The notes: generated from the letters alone by a model not told the origin. A stretch of 64,000 bases of DNA from Oceanospirillum multiglobuliferum (GCF_900167095.1 NZ_FUXG01000012.1:62001-126000), one strand, 5' to 3'. Counted from the stretch's first letter, positions 1 to 8,956 are shown. Translations and numbers: made by a program.

Positions 1-1231
1 CTTTGCAGCCCTGCAAGGCTTAGGCTTTGACAATATCATGGATTTTCGCTGGACAGGTGCCCTTTCTATGGCGTCTAACCGCGTAATTGATACCGTTCAA
101 GAGTATGGACTGTCTGTTATCCCACTCTTTATTCTGATGGGAAATCTAGTCACCAAGTCAGGCTTGTCACAGGAGCTTTATCAAGCCTCTAATGCCTTTT
201 TAGGTCACCGTAAAGGTGGTCTAGCGATGGCAACAGTGGTGGCTTGCGGTGGTTTCTCTGCTATTTGTGGTTCGTCATTGGCCACTTCTGCCACTATGGC
301 GAAAGTAGCAATGCCGCCAATGCGCAAGTTTGGTTATTCAGACTCTTTAGCAACCGCATCAATTGCAGCGGGCGGTACGCTGGGTATTTTGATTCCACCG
401 AGCGTAATCTTAGTAATTTACGGCCTTTTAACAGAATCTAGTATTCGTGAGCTTTTTGCTGCGGGCTTTATTCCAGGTCTGTTGGGTATTTTTATGTACC
501 TAGCAGCAGTGCGTTATGCCGTTTGGCGCAACCCTGAAGCAGGCCCACCAGGTGAAAAGTTCACTTGGGCTGAGCGTATTGAAGCTTTAAAAGGTGTTTG
601 GGCTGTATTGGTGCTGTTTACCATTGTGATGGGCGGTATCTATTTGGGGATCTTTACACCAACAGAAGCTGCGGGTATTGGTGCAGGTGGTGCCTTTGTG
701 ATTGCCTTGGCGCGTCGTTCATTAAGCTTAGGTTCACTATTCCACGCTTTAACCGATACAGGCCGTACTTCAGCAATGCTGTTCACGGTATTGATTGGTG
801 CTTTGATTTTCTCAGACTTTATCAACCGTGCAGGTTTACCTGATGCACTGCTTGAGCTTGTGACCTCTTTTGATATCAGCCCAATGGGCGTGATTTTACT
901 GATTTTAGCGATCTATATCGTCTTAGGTATGGTGTTTGAGAGCCTATCTATGATGCTGCTGACAGTACCTATTTTCTACCCTCTAGTGCAGAGCTTGGGC
1001 TTTGACCTAGTGTGGTTTGGTATTGTAGTGGTAGTGGTAACCGAGATCAGCCTGATTACACCACCAGTGGGGATGAACGTCTTCGTGTTAAGTGCCGTGC
1101 TGCGTGATGTGAAACCTGGCACCATCTTTAAGGGTGTAACCCCATTTTGGTGCGCTGATATTGTGCGTCTAGCATTGATCACCTTTATCGCCCCTATTGC
1201 ACTTTTCCTACCCGAGCTTCTGTATCGCTAG
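1..1231 (+). CDS. dctM: TRAP transporter large permease, DctM family (5' partial)
   Basis: This is the large membrane subunit of a tripartite ATP-independent periplasmic (TRAP) transporter, which imports organic acids or compatible solutes using the sodium gradient. The reading frame is open from base 2, so the start lies before the window. About 409 codons are present against roughly 430 in the family, so only one N-terminal helix or less is missing. Very hydrophobic helices alternate with typical DctM stretches such as GGFSAICGSSLATSATM and AGGTLGILIPPSVILVIYG. A UspA gene follows 53 bases downstream, as with teaD behind the ectoine transporter TeaABC. The substrate cannot be told from this subunit; the binding protein and small permease are presumably just outside the window. 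Confidence 0.93.
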   Translation, partial: FAALQGLGFDNIMDFRWTGALSMASNRVIDTVQEYGLSVIPLFILMGNLVTKSGLSQELYQASNAFLGHRKGGLAMATVVACGGFSAICGSSLATSATMAKVAMPPMRKFGYSDSLATASIAAGGTLGILIPPSVILVIYGLLTESSIRELFAAGFIPGLLGIFMYLAAVRYAVWRNPEAGPPGEKFTWAERIEALKGVWAVLVLFTIVMGGIYLGIFTPTEAAGIGAGGAFVIALARRSLSLGSLFHALTDTGRTSAMLFTVLIGALIFSDFINRAGLPDALLELVTSFDISPMGVILLILAIYIVLGMVFESLSMMLLTVPIFYPLVQSLGFDLVWFGIVVVVVTEISLITPPVGMNVFVLSAVLRDVKPGTIFKGVTPFWCADIVRLALITFIAPIALFLPELLYR

Positions 1232-1284
1232 AGGCAGAGTGTGTCAGTGAAAAGTTGCACTAATTTTAACGAGGAGGGCAGTGT

Positions 1285-1764
1285 ATGTTGCCTAGCGTAA
1301 CTCGAATTCTATATGCCTCGGACATTCGTCCGGGGTCTCGTCCGGCCTTTCGTGCGGCGATGAGTCTTTGCGGTCACTACGAGTCAAAAATCACATTCTT
1401 GCATGTGGTTGAACCGATGAGCAGTAGCGCAGAGCGTTTAGTACGCTCAATGATGAGCAGCGACCCATCACTGAAAGCCCTTCATGATGAAAGCCTTCAG
1501 CATGTACAGCAGCAAGTGGTTGAGCGTGTTGAGCGCTTCTGCCGTGAAGAGCTTGATGCATCTGAGATGCTGAAAGAGGGGCAATTAGAAGCACGTGTTG
1601 AAGAAGGCACGCCTTGGAAGAAAATCCTTGAAGTGGCGGATGAGATCAATGCCAGCGTGATTGTGATGGGCGTACGCCATCATAAAAGTCTACTAGGCGA
1701 TACGCCGACTAAGGTAATGCACCATAGCCGTCGTCCTGTATTGACTGTGCCACTGCAACCTTAG
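1285..1764 (+). CDS. Universal stress protein UspA family, TRAP-linked
   Basis: A 159-residue single Usp domain. The N-terminus (ILYASDIRPGSRPAFRAA) carries the usual first strand and helix, and the C-terminus (VIVMGVRHHKSLLGDTPTKV) the end of the nucleotide-binding loop. The ATP-binding pattern G-x2-G-x9-G(S/T) is degenerate here: the second glycine is missing and the loop is about four residues shorter than in the paralogue at 27797-28288. Binding of ATP is therefore uncertain. The start has a good ribosome-binding site (GAGGAGGG region). It follows the TRAP permease and is probably co-transcribed, then a strong terminator follows. By analogy with TeaD it may modulate the transporter; this is inference. 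Confidence 0.88.
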   Translation: MLPSVTRILYASDIRPGSRPAFRAAMSLCGHYESKITFLHVVEPMSSSAERLVRSMMSSDPSLKALHDESLQHVQQQVVERVERFCREELDASEMLKEGQLEARVEEGTPWKKILEVADEINASVIVMGVRHHKSLLGDTPTKVMHHSRRPVLTVPLQP

Positions 1765-1800
1765 GCTGATTTAAAGTTAGATAAATCAGTTCAGGTTTAA

Positions 1801-1845
1801 ACAACAACGCCCCGTTATCTGTTGATAACGGGGCGTTGTTGTTTT
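1801..1845 (+). terminator. Rho-independent terminator after TRAP/uspA operon
   Basis: A perfect 19-bp inverted repeat (1801-1819 with 1824-1842, loop TGTT) rich in GC at its core, followed by a T run. A-rich sequence on the left arm means it could also act on the opposite strand for the convergent gene at 1899-2219. Confidence 0.9.
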
Positions 1846-1898
1846 GGGCAGTGCCTTGTATGTATTAGGAAGATTGTATCTAGAATAGGAGCAGCCAG

Positions 1899-2219
1899 TT
1901 ATTCTACTTTGCTCTGCTCACTTGCTGTAGGCCGATCAGAATGTCCTAAGTCTCGTGCCGGATCAATATGATCGCGTATCCGGCGTTTGATCACTTTGGC
2001 TTCAGGAAAGCCGCCATCCTCAACCCTTGACCATAAACGGGTGTCGTCCAGCCAGATTTCATATAGGCCGCCTGTGGCAGGCACTAATGCCACCTCTTTT
2101 AGGTCATCGGTGAAGCTGTGCAAAATCTCTTGCGCGATCCAAGCAGCACGTAACATCCAGTTGCATTGGGTGCAGTAGTGAATGGCGATGCGGTATTTGG
2201 GCTGAGGGTGTTGGCTCAT
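1899..2219 (-). CDS. SelT/SelW/SelH (Rdx) family thioredoxin-like protein
   Basis: A 106-residue protein of the Rdx family, small cytoplasmic thioredoxin-like folds related to selenoprotein W. The family redox motif CxxC is present as C16-TQ-C19 directly after the first strand (YRIAIHYC), here with cysteine rather than selenocysteine. Next come the W(M/L)LRAAWIAQEIL helix and the conserved GGLYEIWLDDTRLWSR strand pair, followed by GGFPEAKVIKRRIRD. The first 85-90 residues cover the whole family domain; the tail is charged and likely unstructured. The physiological substrate is unknown. It is transcribed towards, and convergent with, the TRAP/uspA operon. Confidence 0.9.
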   Translation of the reverse strand: MSQHPQPKYRIAIHYCTQCNWMLRAAWIAQEILHSFTDDLKEVALVPATGGLYEIWLDDTRLWSRVEDGGFPEAKVIKRRIRDHIDPARDLGHSDRPTASEQSKVE

Positions 2220-2254
2220 GGTAAGGCTCCAGTTAAGCGTCTGCCGAAAACAAC

Positions 2255-2278
2255 AAAGCCCCGAACAGTCGGGGCTTT
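2255..2278 (-). terminator. Terminator after DHH phosphoesterase gene
   Basis: A 10-bp perfect stem (AAAGCCCCGA / TCGGGGCTTT) with a four-base loop, just beyond the stop of the minus-strand gene at 2304-3233. On the minus strand it is followed by GTTGTTTT. Confidence 0.85.
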
Positions 2279-2303
2279 AGGTTAACCGTTTTGGCTGAAG
2301 GGA

Positions 2304-3233
2304 CTAGCCGTCGGCGTTGATCTTTGTGATCACCGCTTGTAGTGACTCGTCCACTTTGTCGTTGTCGATCTGGCAGGTGCCTGCATTTAAGTGACCGCCA
2401 CCGCCATACTGTAAGCACAGCTCGCCCACGTTGGTGTTGGAGCTGCGATTTAAAATCGACTTACCAATGGCAAATACGGTGTTCTGCTGCTTTAAGCCCC
2501 ACATCTGGTGAATGGAGATGTTGCACTCAGGGAACAGGGCGTAAATCATGAAGCGGTTAGCCGCCCAGATGGTTTCTTCGTTACGCAGATCCAGTACCAC
2601 TAAGTTGCCATGCACGGTGCTGCAACGTTTGATCTGTTCAACGGCTTTTTCTTCTTGATCAAAGTACAGGTCTACACGCTCTTTAACGTCTTCTAATTTC
2701 AGAATGTCGTTAATGTCGTGGTTTGCACAGTAGTCGATCAGCTGCATCATCAGTTGGTAGTTAGAGATGCGGAATTCACGGAAACGACCTAAGCCTGTGC
2801 GTGCATCCATCAGGAAGTTCATCAGCACCCAGCCTTCAGGGTTTAGAATCTCTTCACGGTTAAACTGTGCGGCATCACCTTTGTCTACCGCTTCCATCAT
2901 GTCGTTCCAAGACGCTGGGAACGCATCTGCACCACCATAGTAGTCATATACTACGCGGGCAGCAGAAGGCGCTTTAGGGTCAATAATGTGATTATCAACT
3001 TTCTCGTTACGTAGGGTTTCACTCAAATGGTGATCAAACGCGATATGGCAACCTTTAACATAAGGTAGGTTTGTCGTGATATCAGAGGCATTCACTTCAA
3101 CTTTGCCATCTTGCATATCTTTTGGATGCACAAAAAGAATATCGTTGATCATATCCAGATGCTTTAACAACACCGCACACACTAGACCGTCAAAATCACT
3201 GCGGGTTACCAGTCGAAACTTTTGACCAGACAT
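2304..3233 (-). CDS. DHH/DHHA1 family phosphoesterase
   Basis: A 309-residue cytoplasmic phosphoesterase of the DHH superfamily, metal-dependent enzymes that cleave phosphodiester or phosphoanhydride bonds (RecJ, NrnA, PPX1-like exopolyphosphatases). The metal ligands are visible: D13-F-D15 in TRSDFDGL, the DHH triad at 67-69 in HIAFDHHLSE, a further Asp in AVDKGDAAQF, and the C-terminal DHHA1 substrate loop GGGGHLNAGTC. I chose the ATG at 3233 because AGGAGA lies just upstream; a longer frame back to 3281 lacks a ribosome-binding site. The exact substrate (oligonucleotide, pAp or polyphosphate) cannot be told. It is monocistronic with its own terminator. Confidence 0.88.
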   Translation of the reverse strand: MSGQKFRLVTRSDFDGLVCAVLLKHLDMINDILFVHPKDMQDGKVEVNASDITTNLPYVKGCHIAFDHHLSETLRNEKVDNHIIDPKAPSAARVVYDYYGGADAFPASWNDMMEAVDKGDAAQFNREEILNPEGWVLMNFLMDARTGLGRFREFRISNYQLMMQLIDYCANHDINDILKLEDVKERVDLYFDQEEKAVEQIKRCSTVHGNLVVLDLRNEETIWAANRFMIYALFPECNISIHQMWGLKQQNTVFAIGKSILNRSSNTNVGELCLQYGGGGHLNAGTCQIDNDKVDESLQAVITKINADG

Positions 3234-3405
3234 CAGACTCTCCTGTAAATATGCCAAGTGGCAGAGAAGATAGTTCTGCACACCTAAATCTTAAATATTC
3301 CTGAGGTTAAACATACCATTTATCTGCCTGTCAGAGAACCAATAGGCGACTAATTTTGTGCCGTAACCCCCATAAAATGCTCTCTTCATGACTTGAGATA
3401 CTAGT

Positions 3406-4587
3406 CTAACTCAGTTGCTTCATTTCAATTTCTTTTCGGCTGAACCAAAATAGTGCAATCAACATCAGCAGCAACAATGGGATAGGTAAAATATTCACCC
3501 ACTGCCAGCCTAGGCCATGAATCACCTGCCCAGCCGATAGCGAGGCCACTGCTTGTAAGCTGAAAATAGAAAAGTCGTTCACAGCTTGTGCTCTATAACG
3601 TTCTGCGGGTTGATACTGTTTGGTTAGTAAGGTTGTAGAGCCAACAAACAAGAAGTTCCAGCCAATACCTAACGCCACTAGTGCCCACCAATAATGCATC
3701 ACCCCATGACCATTCAATGCAATCAGGCTACAAGTTAGTAGCAGCCCTGCACCCATTGCCATCACGCGGATTGTACCTAATGTACCAATAATCATACCGG
3801 TGAGCAGAGAGGGTAAGTACATTGCCGCAACATGGCTTTGAATGACTCGTGCAGTGGCATCTAGTGAATGCTTATCCATCACATGCATACTGATAGGCGT
3901 TGCGGTCATCACGAAACTCATCACCGAATACGAGATGACCCCGCCTGCCACAGCAATTAAAAAGCCGGGACGAGAAAAAAGTGTACGTAATGAAGTTTTC
4001 TGATGAGGTTGATTATCGGCCTGTTTTACGGTGACAGGTTTGATCATTAACAGCAGTATTAATGCACAGCAGATTGTGGCAGACATTGCCAAAAAAGAGC
4101 CCGCAAAATGTGCTGGCAGCCAGTGCTGCCCTAAACGCGCCAGCTCAGGGCCTATAAATGCTGCAATAACACCACCGACTAGCACAAATGAAATGGCCTT
4201 GCCTGCTTGCTCTGGTGCTGCGCTTTCAACTGCTGCAAAACGGTACTGTTGCACGAATGCCAAGTGAAAGCCGATTAAAGTAGCGGCCAAAACAAAAAGC
4301 CAGAAACTTTGCAACTGAATCGCGAATGAGGCTAACAGCGTGGCGAGAATGCCTCCTGATGCACCAATGATAAAACCTTGCTTACGCCCCAAGCGCTGCA
4401 TAATTAATGCAGCAGGTATGGTGCTTAATGCGGTGCCAATCACCATAAAGGCAATGGGCAATGTCGCTAAGTGTGCTTGCGGCGCCAGTTCTGTGCCTAT
4501 CAAACCACCAATAAAAATTAACGCAGGCGCTACAGACATTGCCAAAGCAGAGGCTAACGACAGCAGTATGATGTTACGTAGATTCAC
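3406..4587 (-). CDS. MFS transporter
   Basis: A 393-residue major facilitator superfamily permease with about 12 hydrophobic helices. The loop 2-3 signature is present as MQRLGRKQGF, and the central cytoplasmic loop (residues about 190-210) is charged. The N-terminal helix starts almost at the first residue, so the start is sound. It is divergent from the Rrf2/NsrR-type regulator at 4816, across a 228-bp AT-rich gap. That arrangement suggests, but does not prove, control by that regulator. The substrate is unknown; the protein resembles uncharacterised drug or metabolite exporters. Confidence 0.85.
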   Translation of the reverse strand: MNLRNIILLSLASALAMSVAPALIFIGGLIGTELAPQAHLATLPIAFMVIGTALSTIPAALIMQRLGRKQGFIIGASGGILATLLASFAIQLQSFWLFVLAATLIGFHLAFVQQYRFAAVESAAPEQAGKAISFVLVGGVIAAFIGPELARLGQHWLPAHFAGSFLAMSATICCALILLLMIKPVTVKQADNQPHQKTSLRTLFSRPGFLIAVAGGVISYSVMSFVMTATPISMHVMDKHSLDATARVIQSHVAAMYLPSLLTGMIIGTLGTIRVMAMGAGLLLTCSLIALNGHGVMHYWWALVALGIGWNFLFVGSTTLLTKQYQPAERYRAQAVNDFSIFSLQAVASLSAGQVIHGLGWQWVNILPIPLLLLMLIALFWFSRKEIEMKQLS

Positions 4588-4815
4588 TTATTGCTCCTTT
4601 TGTGACAAGAGTTGCAGCTTTTGTTGACAGTTTTGTTAAAATCAGCGATCTATTTTTGTACAGCTGCTTACACAAATGTCCGCAATTGCTTGCAAAGATA
4701 TACAATAGAGTCAGCAATGCTTGTGTTAGTATCTAAAGTATGGCAGTTAATGACAGACGTTACTGCCAGTGGACCAATGCAGCGATTTTAATAAAAGCTA
4801 AGGGAGCCATGCACT

Positions 4816-5286
4816 ATGCAACTCACCCGTCAAACAGATTACGCCATTCGTGTACTAATGTTTTTGGGTGTACAGCAGTCTGACGAGCTTGTGACCATCA
4901 GTGATATTGCGCACCACTTTGAAATTTCGCGCAACCATCTGATGAAAATTGTACACAAGCTAGGTCAACTCGGTTACATCCAAACCGTTCGTGGCAAGTA
5001 TGGCGGTATGCGCATTAATATGGAACCAGCGCAAGTCTCTATCGGTAAAATGGTACGTGACTTTGAAACTTCGCTGGAGATTGTTGATTGCGAAAAATTG
5101 ATCTGCCCGTTAACTGGCGCTTGTGATATGAAGCCGATGATGAAAAAAGCACGGGATGCTTTTTTAGCAGTTATTGACGAATACACATTGAAAGATTTGC
5201 TGAAAAACCCAGCAGATATTCGCAACCTTTTAGGTTTAGATCTCAAAGCAGGTGAACTACCTGTACAAGTGATGGCTGCTTCTTAA
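4816..5286 (+). CDS. nsrR: Rrf2 family Fe-S transcriptional regulator, NsrR-like
   Basis: A 156-residue winged-helix regulator of the Rrf2 family. Residues 1-60 form the DNA-binding domain (MQLTRQTDYAIRVLMFL, SRNHLMKIVHKLGQLGYI, VRGKYGGMRI). The three cluster-binding cysteines are C92, C97 and C103, spaced C-x4-C-x5-C as in the nitric-oxide sensor NsrR and unlike IscR. NsrR binds a [4Fe-4S] or [2Fe-2S] cluster whose nitrosylation releases DNA and induces NO detoxification genes. No hmp, norVW or ytfE gene is near; the only neighbour that could be co-controlled is the divergent MFS gene. The upstream ATG has a clear AGGGAG ribosome-binding site. Confidence 0.8.
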   Translation: MQLTRQTDYAIRVLMFLGVQQSDELVTISDIAHHFEISRNHLMKIVHKLGQLGYIQTVRGKYGGMRINMEPAQVSIGKMVRDFETSLEIVDCEKLICPLTGACDMKPMMKKARDAFLAVIDEYTLKDLLKNPADIRNLLGLDLKAGELPVQVMAAS

Positions 5287-5323
5287 ACTAGAATCGGTCG
5301 CCTAAGCTTGATGAAATAAGAGA

Positions 5324-5353
5324 GGTAGTCCACGTGACTACCCTTTTCTTTTT
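5324..5353 (+). terminator. Terminator after nsrR-like gene
   Basis: A 7-bp stem (GGTAGTC / GACTACC) with the loop CACGT, followed by TTTTCTTTTTC. It lies 38 bases after the regulator stop and just before the convergent gene at 5385. Confidence 0.75.
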
Positions 5354-5384
5354 CACTATCTACTGCCGCTATGGCAGACAAGGC

Positions 5385-6644
5385 CTATAACACCAGTAAT
5401 AATGTGATGCCACCAAAGAGAGTGGCGCTAATCAGTGGTGTTGAGGCTCGCCACGCCATTGCAGATCCTCCGATAAAACCTGCCAAGCCTGCCTTCAACA
5501 ATGAGTTCACTATTGCCGCGATAATAATGCCAGATACAGCGGTTTGTAGGGCTAAACCATCTCGGCTCATACCAGACAGCGACAAGTTTATTGGATCAAC
5601 ATCAGCAATGGCTGAGGCTGCTGCTAACAGTAAGATTCCCGTGTCTCCTACGCTGTCTTTTAAGCCATTGCTCAAAAGAAATATGGCACATAACAAAGCA
5701 CCAAAGCCTAGTGCGGAGCTTAAAGACAAAGGTGATGAGGGTGGTGCTACATCTTCCGGTACTTGTCGGTAACCTTGATACCAAAACCAGAACGCAGGTA
5801 GGTAAACTGTCACAGCCATAGCTGTAATAGGGAGTGTCAAAATGGGGATCAGTTCAGGATTGATCACACCTGCTACCAATAACACCCTTGGATACATGGT
5901 GCCGCAAGCAAATAACACCCCAGCGGCTAATAACGGAGTGGCTTTCACAGACTCTTTAGCCATGCGTGAGAATTGTAAGGTGAGAGCGGTAGAAGATACA
6001 AAGCCTGCAAAGAGTGCCGTGAGCATAATCCCTTTTTTTGCCCCTGCGATCTTCATGGCAAAGTAGCCTAAAAAAGAGATACAGGAGATCAATACCACCA
6101 TCCACCATATTTCATAAGGGTTCAGCGCTTGCCAAGGCCCCATGCTTTCATCCGGCAAAATGGGTAACACCACCACAGAGATAATTAATAGTTCTAAGGC
6201 CGCCCATAGCTCTTTTTGCTCTAGTAGCCAAAGCCAACGGTGTAGCACCCCTTTTAGGCTCAACAGCAAGGTAGTAATCACCGCTGCCGATGAGGCTTCT
6301 AGGGCATATCCCATAATCACCAATGCGCCGAAGCAGAATGCCAGAAGTGCCGAAATCAAAGAGGTTAAAGAGACATCACGCTTATCTTGATGGGTCACAT
6401 AAGAGGCGGTTAACGCAAGAGAGAGGCCTAAAAATAAGATACCCAATAAATAGCCTCCTAGCTCCCGCGAGAGTAGTGCTGCTACTGCGCCTAAAAGAGA
6501 GATGAGCCCATAAGTGCGCAATCCTGCGATACGTGCGCCATCTTCTAAGCTTCGGCTTTTCCAGCCCCGTTCAACACCAATCATTAAGCCTAAAGATAAA
6601 GCGATGGCCAATAAGCCCATGACATGAGTGTCTGTTGCCTGCAC
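5385..6644 (-). CDS. MgtC/SapB-DUF4010 fusion membrane protein
   Basis: A 419-residue polytopic inner-membrane protein. Residues about 1-135 match the MgtC/SapB domain, with the typical IGVERGW segment in the first helix and the GLRTYGLISLLGA helix; the rest matches DUF4010, with AGAKKGIMLTALFAGFVSSTALTL and the C-terminal GLALQTAVSGIIIAAIVNSLLKA. About 11-12 helices are predicted. The start is taken as GTG at 6644, because AGGAGA lies six bases upstream. The ATG at 6620 has no such site, and the longer frame to 6671 also lacks one. MgtC domains are linked to magnesium limitation and ATP synthase control, but the function of the DUF4010 fusion is not established. Confidence 0.82.
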   Translation of the reverse strand: MQATDTHVMGLLAIALSLGLMIGVERGWKSRSLEDGARIAGLRTYGLISLLGAVAALLSRELGGYLLGILFLGLSLALTASYVTHQDKRDVSLTSLISALLAFCFGALVIMGYALEASSAAVITTLLLSLKGVLHRWLWLLEQKELWAALELLIISVVVLPILPDESMGPWQALNPYEIWWMVVLISCISFLGYFAMKIAGAKKGIMLTALFAGFVSSTALTLQFSRMAKESVKATPLLAAGVLFACGTMYPRVLLVAGVINPELIPILTLPITAMAVTVYLPAFWFWYQGYRQVPEDVAPPSSPLSLSSALGFGALLCAIFLLSNGLKDSVGDTGILLLAAASAIADVDPINLSLSGMSRDGLALQTAVSGIIIAAIVNSLLKAGLAGFIGGSAMAWRASTPLISATLFGGITLLLVL

Positions 6645-6844
6645 AATATTTCTCCTGAAATGCCCACACAATCTGTCTCTGAGTGTATCAGAAGCGGAGA
6701 AAGTTAAACGCCAATTTGCTTAAGTATCAGAACGGTTTACGGTAGGATAGACGGCAATTGTCACAGACTAGCTTCCATTGCCATCATACGGAAAATGCAC
6801 GAGAGAGCGGTTAGCGCTCAATCTCAAGGAGATGCGACTACATT

Positions 6845-7663
6845 ATGAATATTCGTAAAAATTTTGCCCAGCTTATTGCGGCTATTGGCCTCAGTTTGAC
6901 CAGTATTGGATCTGTACAAGCCGATATAAGCTTGACCTATCAATCGCTGAACTATCCTGATTATCGAAGTACTATTTTGGTGAAAAATCAATATATTCGC
7001 TTTGAAAACCCAATGGCACCTGAGTTCTTTATGTTGTTTGATAGCGAGCAGCAGCATATGACATTGGTTGATGGCTCACGCCAAAGCTACACCGTTTTAG
7101 ATCGTGAAACCCTTGATAGCTTGTCTGAGCAAATTGAAGTTACGCGAAAAGCGATTATCGCTGAGCTGGAAACCGGTATGAAAACAGCATCAGCAGAAGA
7201 AAAAGCGCAAATGGCAGATATCCTAGAGCAGATTAAAAGCCTAGCTCAAGGCCCTGAAAAAGCTTTAGTGCAGTACCAGCAGACAAGTGTGCAGGCTCAA
7301 GTAAACGGTTATAACTGCACGGTAACTCAGGCGATTATTAATACTGAAGAGCATGCACAACTCTGTGTGGTTAGTGCGAAAAAAGCAGGGATTCCTGAAG
7401 AAGAAATGGCCACTTTAGAATCGTTTCACCACTTTTCTAATAGCGTGCATCAACAGTTAAACCCGGGTGATAGCACAGAGTTGCTATTTGTGATGAACAG
7501 TAAAGTGCAAATTCCTGTTTCAGTGAAGCGCTTGTTACCTATAAGTGCGCAGGATGAGTACCAACTGATGCAGGTGAAAAAGCTGAGCATTCCGGCCAGT
7601 GCATTCAGCATTCCAAATGGTTATCAACAGAAAGATATAGAGGATGCTTTCATCGTTGAATAA
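6845..7663 (+). CDS. Exported protein of unknown function
   Basis: A 272-residue protein with a clear Sec signal peptide (residues 1-26, ending SVQA before DIS). After it comes a beta-rich part (YRSTILVKNQYIRFENP, FFMLFDSEQQHMTLVDGSRQSYTVLD) that resembles DUF4412-like periplasmic proteins. A charged helical stretch follows (residues about 88-150), then a C-terminal region with two cysteines (C156, C176) that could form a disulfide. The strand pattern of the first part recalls LolA/DUF4412 folds; this is a weak inference. It precedes a small acidic gene by 132 bases. I do not recognise a defined function. Confidence 0.75.
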   Translation: MNIRKNFAQLIAAIGLSLTSIGSVQADISLTYQSLNYPDYRSTILVKNQYIRFENPMAPEFFMLFDSEQQHMTLVDGSRQSYTVLDRETLDSLSEQIEVTRKAIIAELETGMKTASAEEKAQMADILEQIKSLAQGPEKALVQYQQTSVQAQVNGYNCTVTQAIINTEEHAQLCVVSAKKAGIPEEEMATLESFHHFSNSVHQQLNPGDSTELLFVMNSKVQIPVSVKRLLPISAQDEYQLMQVKKLSIPASAFSIPNGYQQKDIEDAFIVE

Positions 7664-7795
7664 AGTCGACCAAATATTGCTAGATTATCGCTAGATTTAA
7701 GAAATTTGCGTAAGCTGGTATTTTTTTCTTTACCCAGAAAAGTTTTCGGCTTATATAAGCTTCGCAAATAAACCTTTTTCTGGAGAGTATTATCA

Positions 7796-7999
7796 ATGGG
7801 CCGTGAAGACGTATCCTTTGATTCAGATGACGATATTTTCGATGATGCTCAGGACGATGTGGATGATTCTGATCTGGGTAAACGAGACTATGCGATGGAC
7901 AAGCGCAGAATGATTGAGGATCGTCTCGAACAACGTCAACTGAGAAGAAATATCGAGGATGACTATGATTTCGACCTTGATGATGAGGACGACGTGTAG
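7796..7999 (+). CDS. Small acidic protein, PA3496-family-like
   Basis: A 67-residue highly acidic protein: Asp-rich blocks at both ends (DSDDDIFDDAQDDVDD and DDYDFDLDDEDDV) flank a charged helix (DKRRMIEDRLEQRQLRRNIED). The layout matches what I remember of the PA3496 family of short putative regulators in Pseudomonas and relatives, whose role is not defined. A ribosome-binding site (TGGAGAG) stands eight bases ahead of the ATG. It may be co-transcribed with the exported protein upstream, and a hairpin terminator follows. Confidence 0.75.
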   Translation: MGREDVSFDSDDDIFDDAQDDVDDSDLGKRDYAMDKRRMIEDRLEQRQLRRNIEDDYDFDLDDEDDV

Positions 8000-8042
8000 T
8001 CGTTAGTAAGATTGACCATAGACTAATGGTCAGTTTATTTTC

Positions 8043-8073
8043 AGCCCAATTAAATAATACGTTTAATTGGGCT
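8043..8073 (+). terminator. Hairpin between convergent genes
   Basis: A 12-bp perfect inverted repeat (AGCCCAATTAAA / TTTAATTGGGCT) with a seven-base loop. It lies after the small acidic gene and overlaps the stop codon of the convergent ion channel gene. No long T run follows on either strand, so the strength is unclear. Confidence 0.6.
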
Positions 8074-8935
8074 GTTCAGTCTTTGCGTTACGCGATTTAT
8101 CTTCAGTTTTTATCTCGTTTGCAGTACTCATTTGCTGCATTAATTCACGCTGGTACTCCATCATTCGACAGATATTATCTTCGAGCCGCCCCAAGCGATT
8201 TTCCATCTGATCAATACGCCCCAGTAGCTCTGTTTCTTTGTCAATGACCGCCTCTTCTTCTTTGGCTAAAAAGAAGACTGAAAAGCTTGCGGTTAAAAGC
8301 GAAAACAGACTAATTCCCAATAAAATCAATATACCTGCAAAAATTTTCCCTGCGACACTGCTGGGTACAACATCGCCGTAACCTACCGTCGTAACCGTTA
8401 CCAAAGCCCACCAGATACCATCCCAAGGGGTATCAATAGCGGGGTCGATAAACGAAATTAAAGTGCCTGAAAGCCCAATAAACAAACTACTGATTAGCAG
8501 GGTTGTCCCTAAGTTATTTTGCTTCAGAATCGCCTTAACAGTAGACCCCATCGGTAGCAATAAACCGATGATCAGCACCACTCTTAAAAAGCGTAAAAAG
8601 CTGGCAAAAGAGCTGTCGCCCCATAACACTGAGACGCCCAATATCAGAATCAGCGGGTTCATCCAATTTGTACGTAGATAGCGTTTAGGATCATCAACCA
8701 GAGCGAGCAACAACAGGGTTTCAGCTAGAAAGAAGCACCAGACAAATACATCAGTGGCTCTATGCAAAGCCGGATTGATGTGTGCTTCAAAGCTAAGATA
8801 AAACGAGATCAACATCCAGAGGGCAAGAAACAGCATCGGCCATTCTAAACGCCGACTCCAGCGCAGAGCATTTTCATTTTCGTTTGAGTCGACGCCTGCC
8901 AAGCCTAAGTACAGACCTAGAGAGGGTAATGCCAT
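8063..8935 (-). CDS. Voltage-gated-like potassium channel (ion transporter)
   Basis: A 290-residue six-helix channel subunit. The pore region is WWALVTVTTVGYGDVVP, containing the K+ selectivity filter TVGYGD, followed by a final helix (ILILLGISLFSLLTASFSVFFLA). Helix S4 (FLRFLRVVLIIGLL) carries only two arginines, so voltage sensing is probably weak. The C-terminus is a coiled coil (LLGRIDQMENRLGRLEDNI) likely to hold the tetramer together. It starts 21 bases after the stop of the BASS-family symporter gene on the same strand, so the two are likely co-transcribed. Confidence 0.88.
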   Translation of the reverse strand: MALPSLGLYLGLAGVDSNENENALRWSRRLEWPMLFLALWMLISFYLSFEAHINPALHRATDVFVWCFFLAETLLLLALVDDPKRYLRTNWMNPLILILGVSVLWGDSSFASFLRFLRVVLIIGLLLPMGSTVKAILKQNNLGTTLLISSLFIGLSGTLISFIDPAIDTPWDGIWWALVTVTTVGYGDVVPSSVAGKIFAGILILLGISLFSLLTASFSVFFLAKEEEAVIDKETELLGRIDQMENRLGRLEDNICRMMEYQRELMQQMSTANEIKTEDKSRNAKTEQPN

Positions 8936-8956
8936 AATACTGCCCTATAAATGAAC

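Noticed and set aside
4660-4740. Possible sigma-70 promoter (TACAAT) and NsrR site between MFS and nsrR
   Set aside because: No acceptable -35 at the right distance and no clear NsrR palindrome.
6323-6505. Numerous overlapping frames on the strand opposite real genes (for example here)
   Set aside because: They lie antisense inside well-recognised genes and have no ribosome-binding sites or family features.
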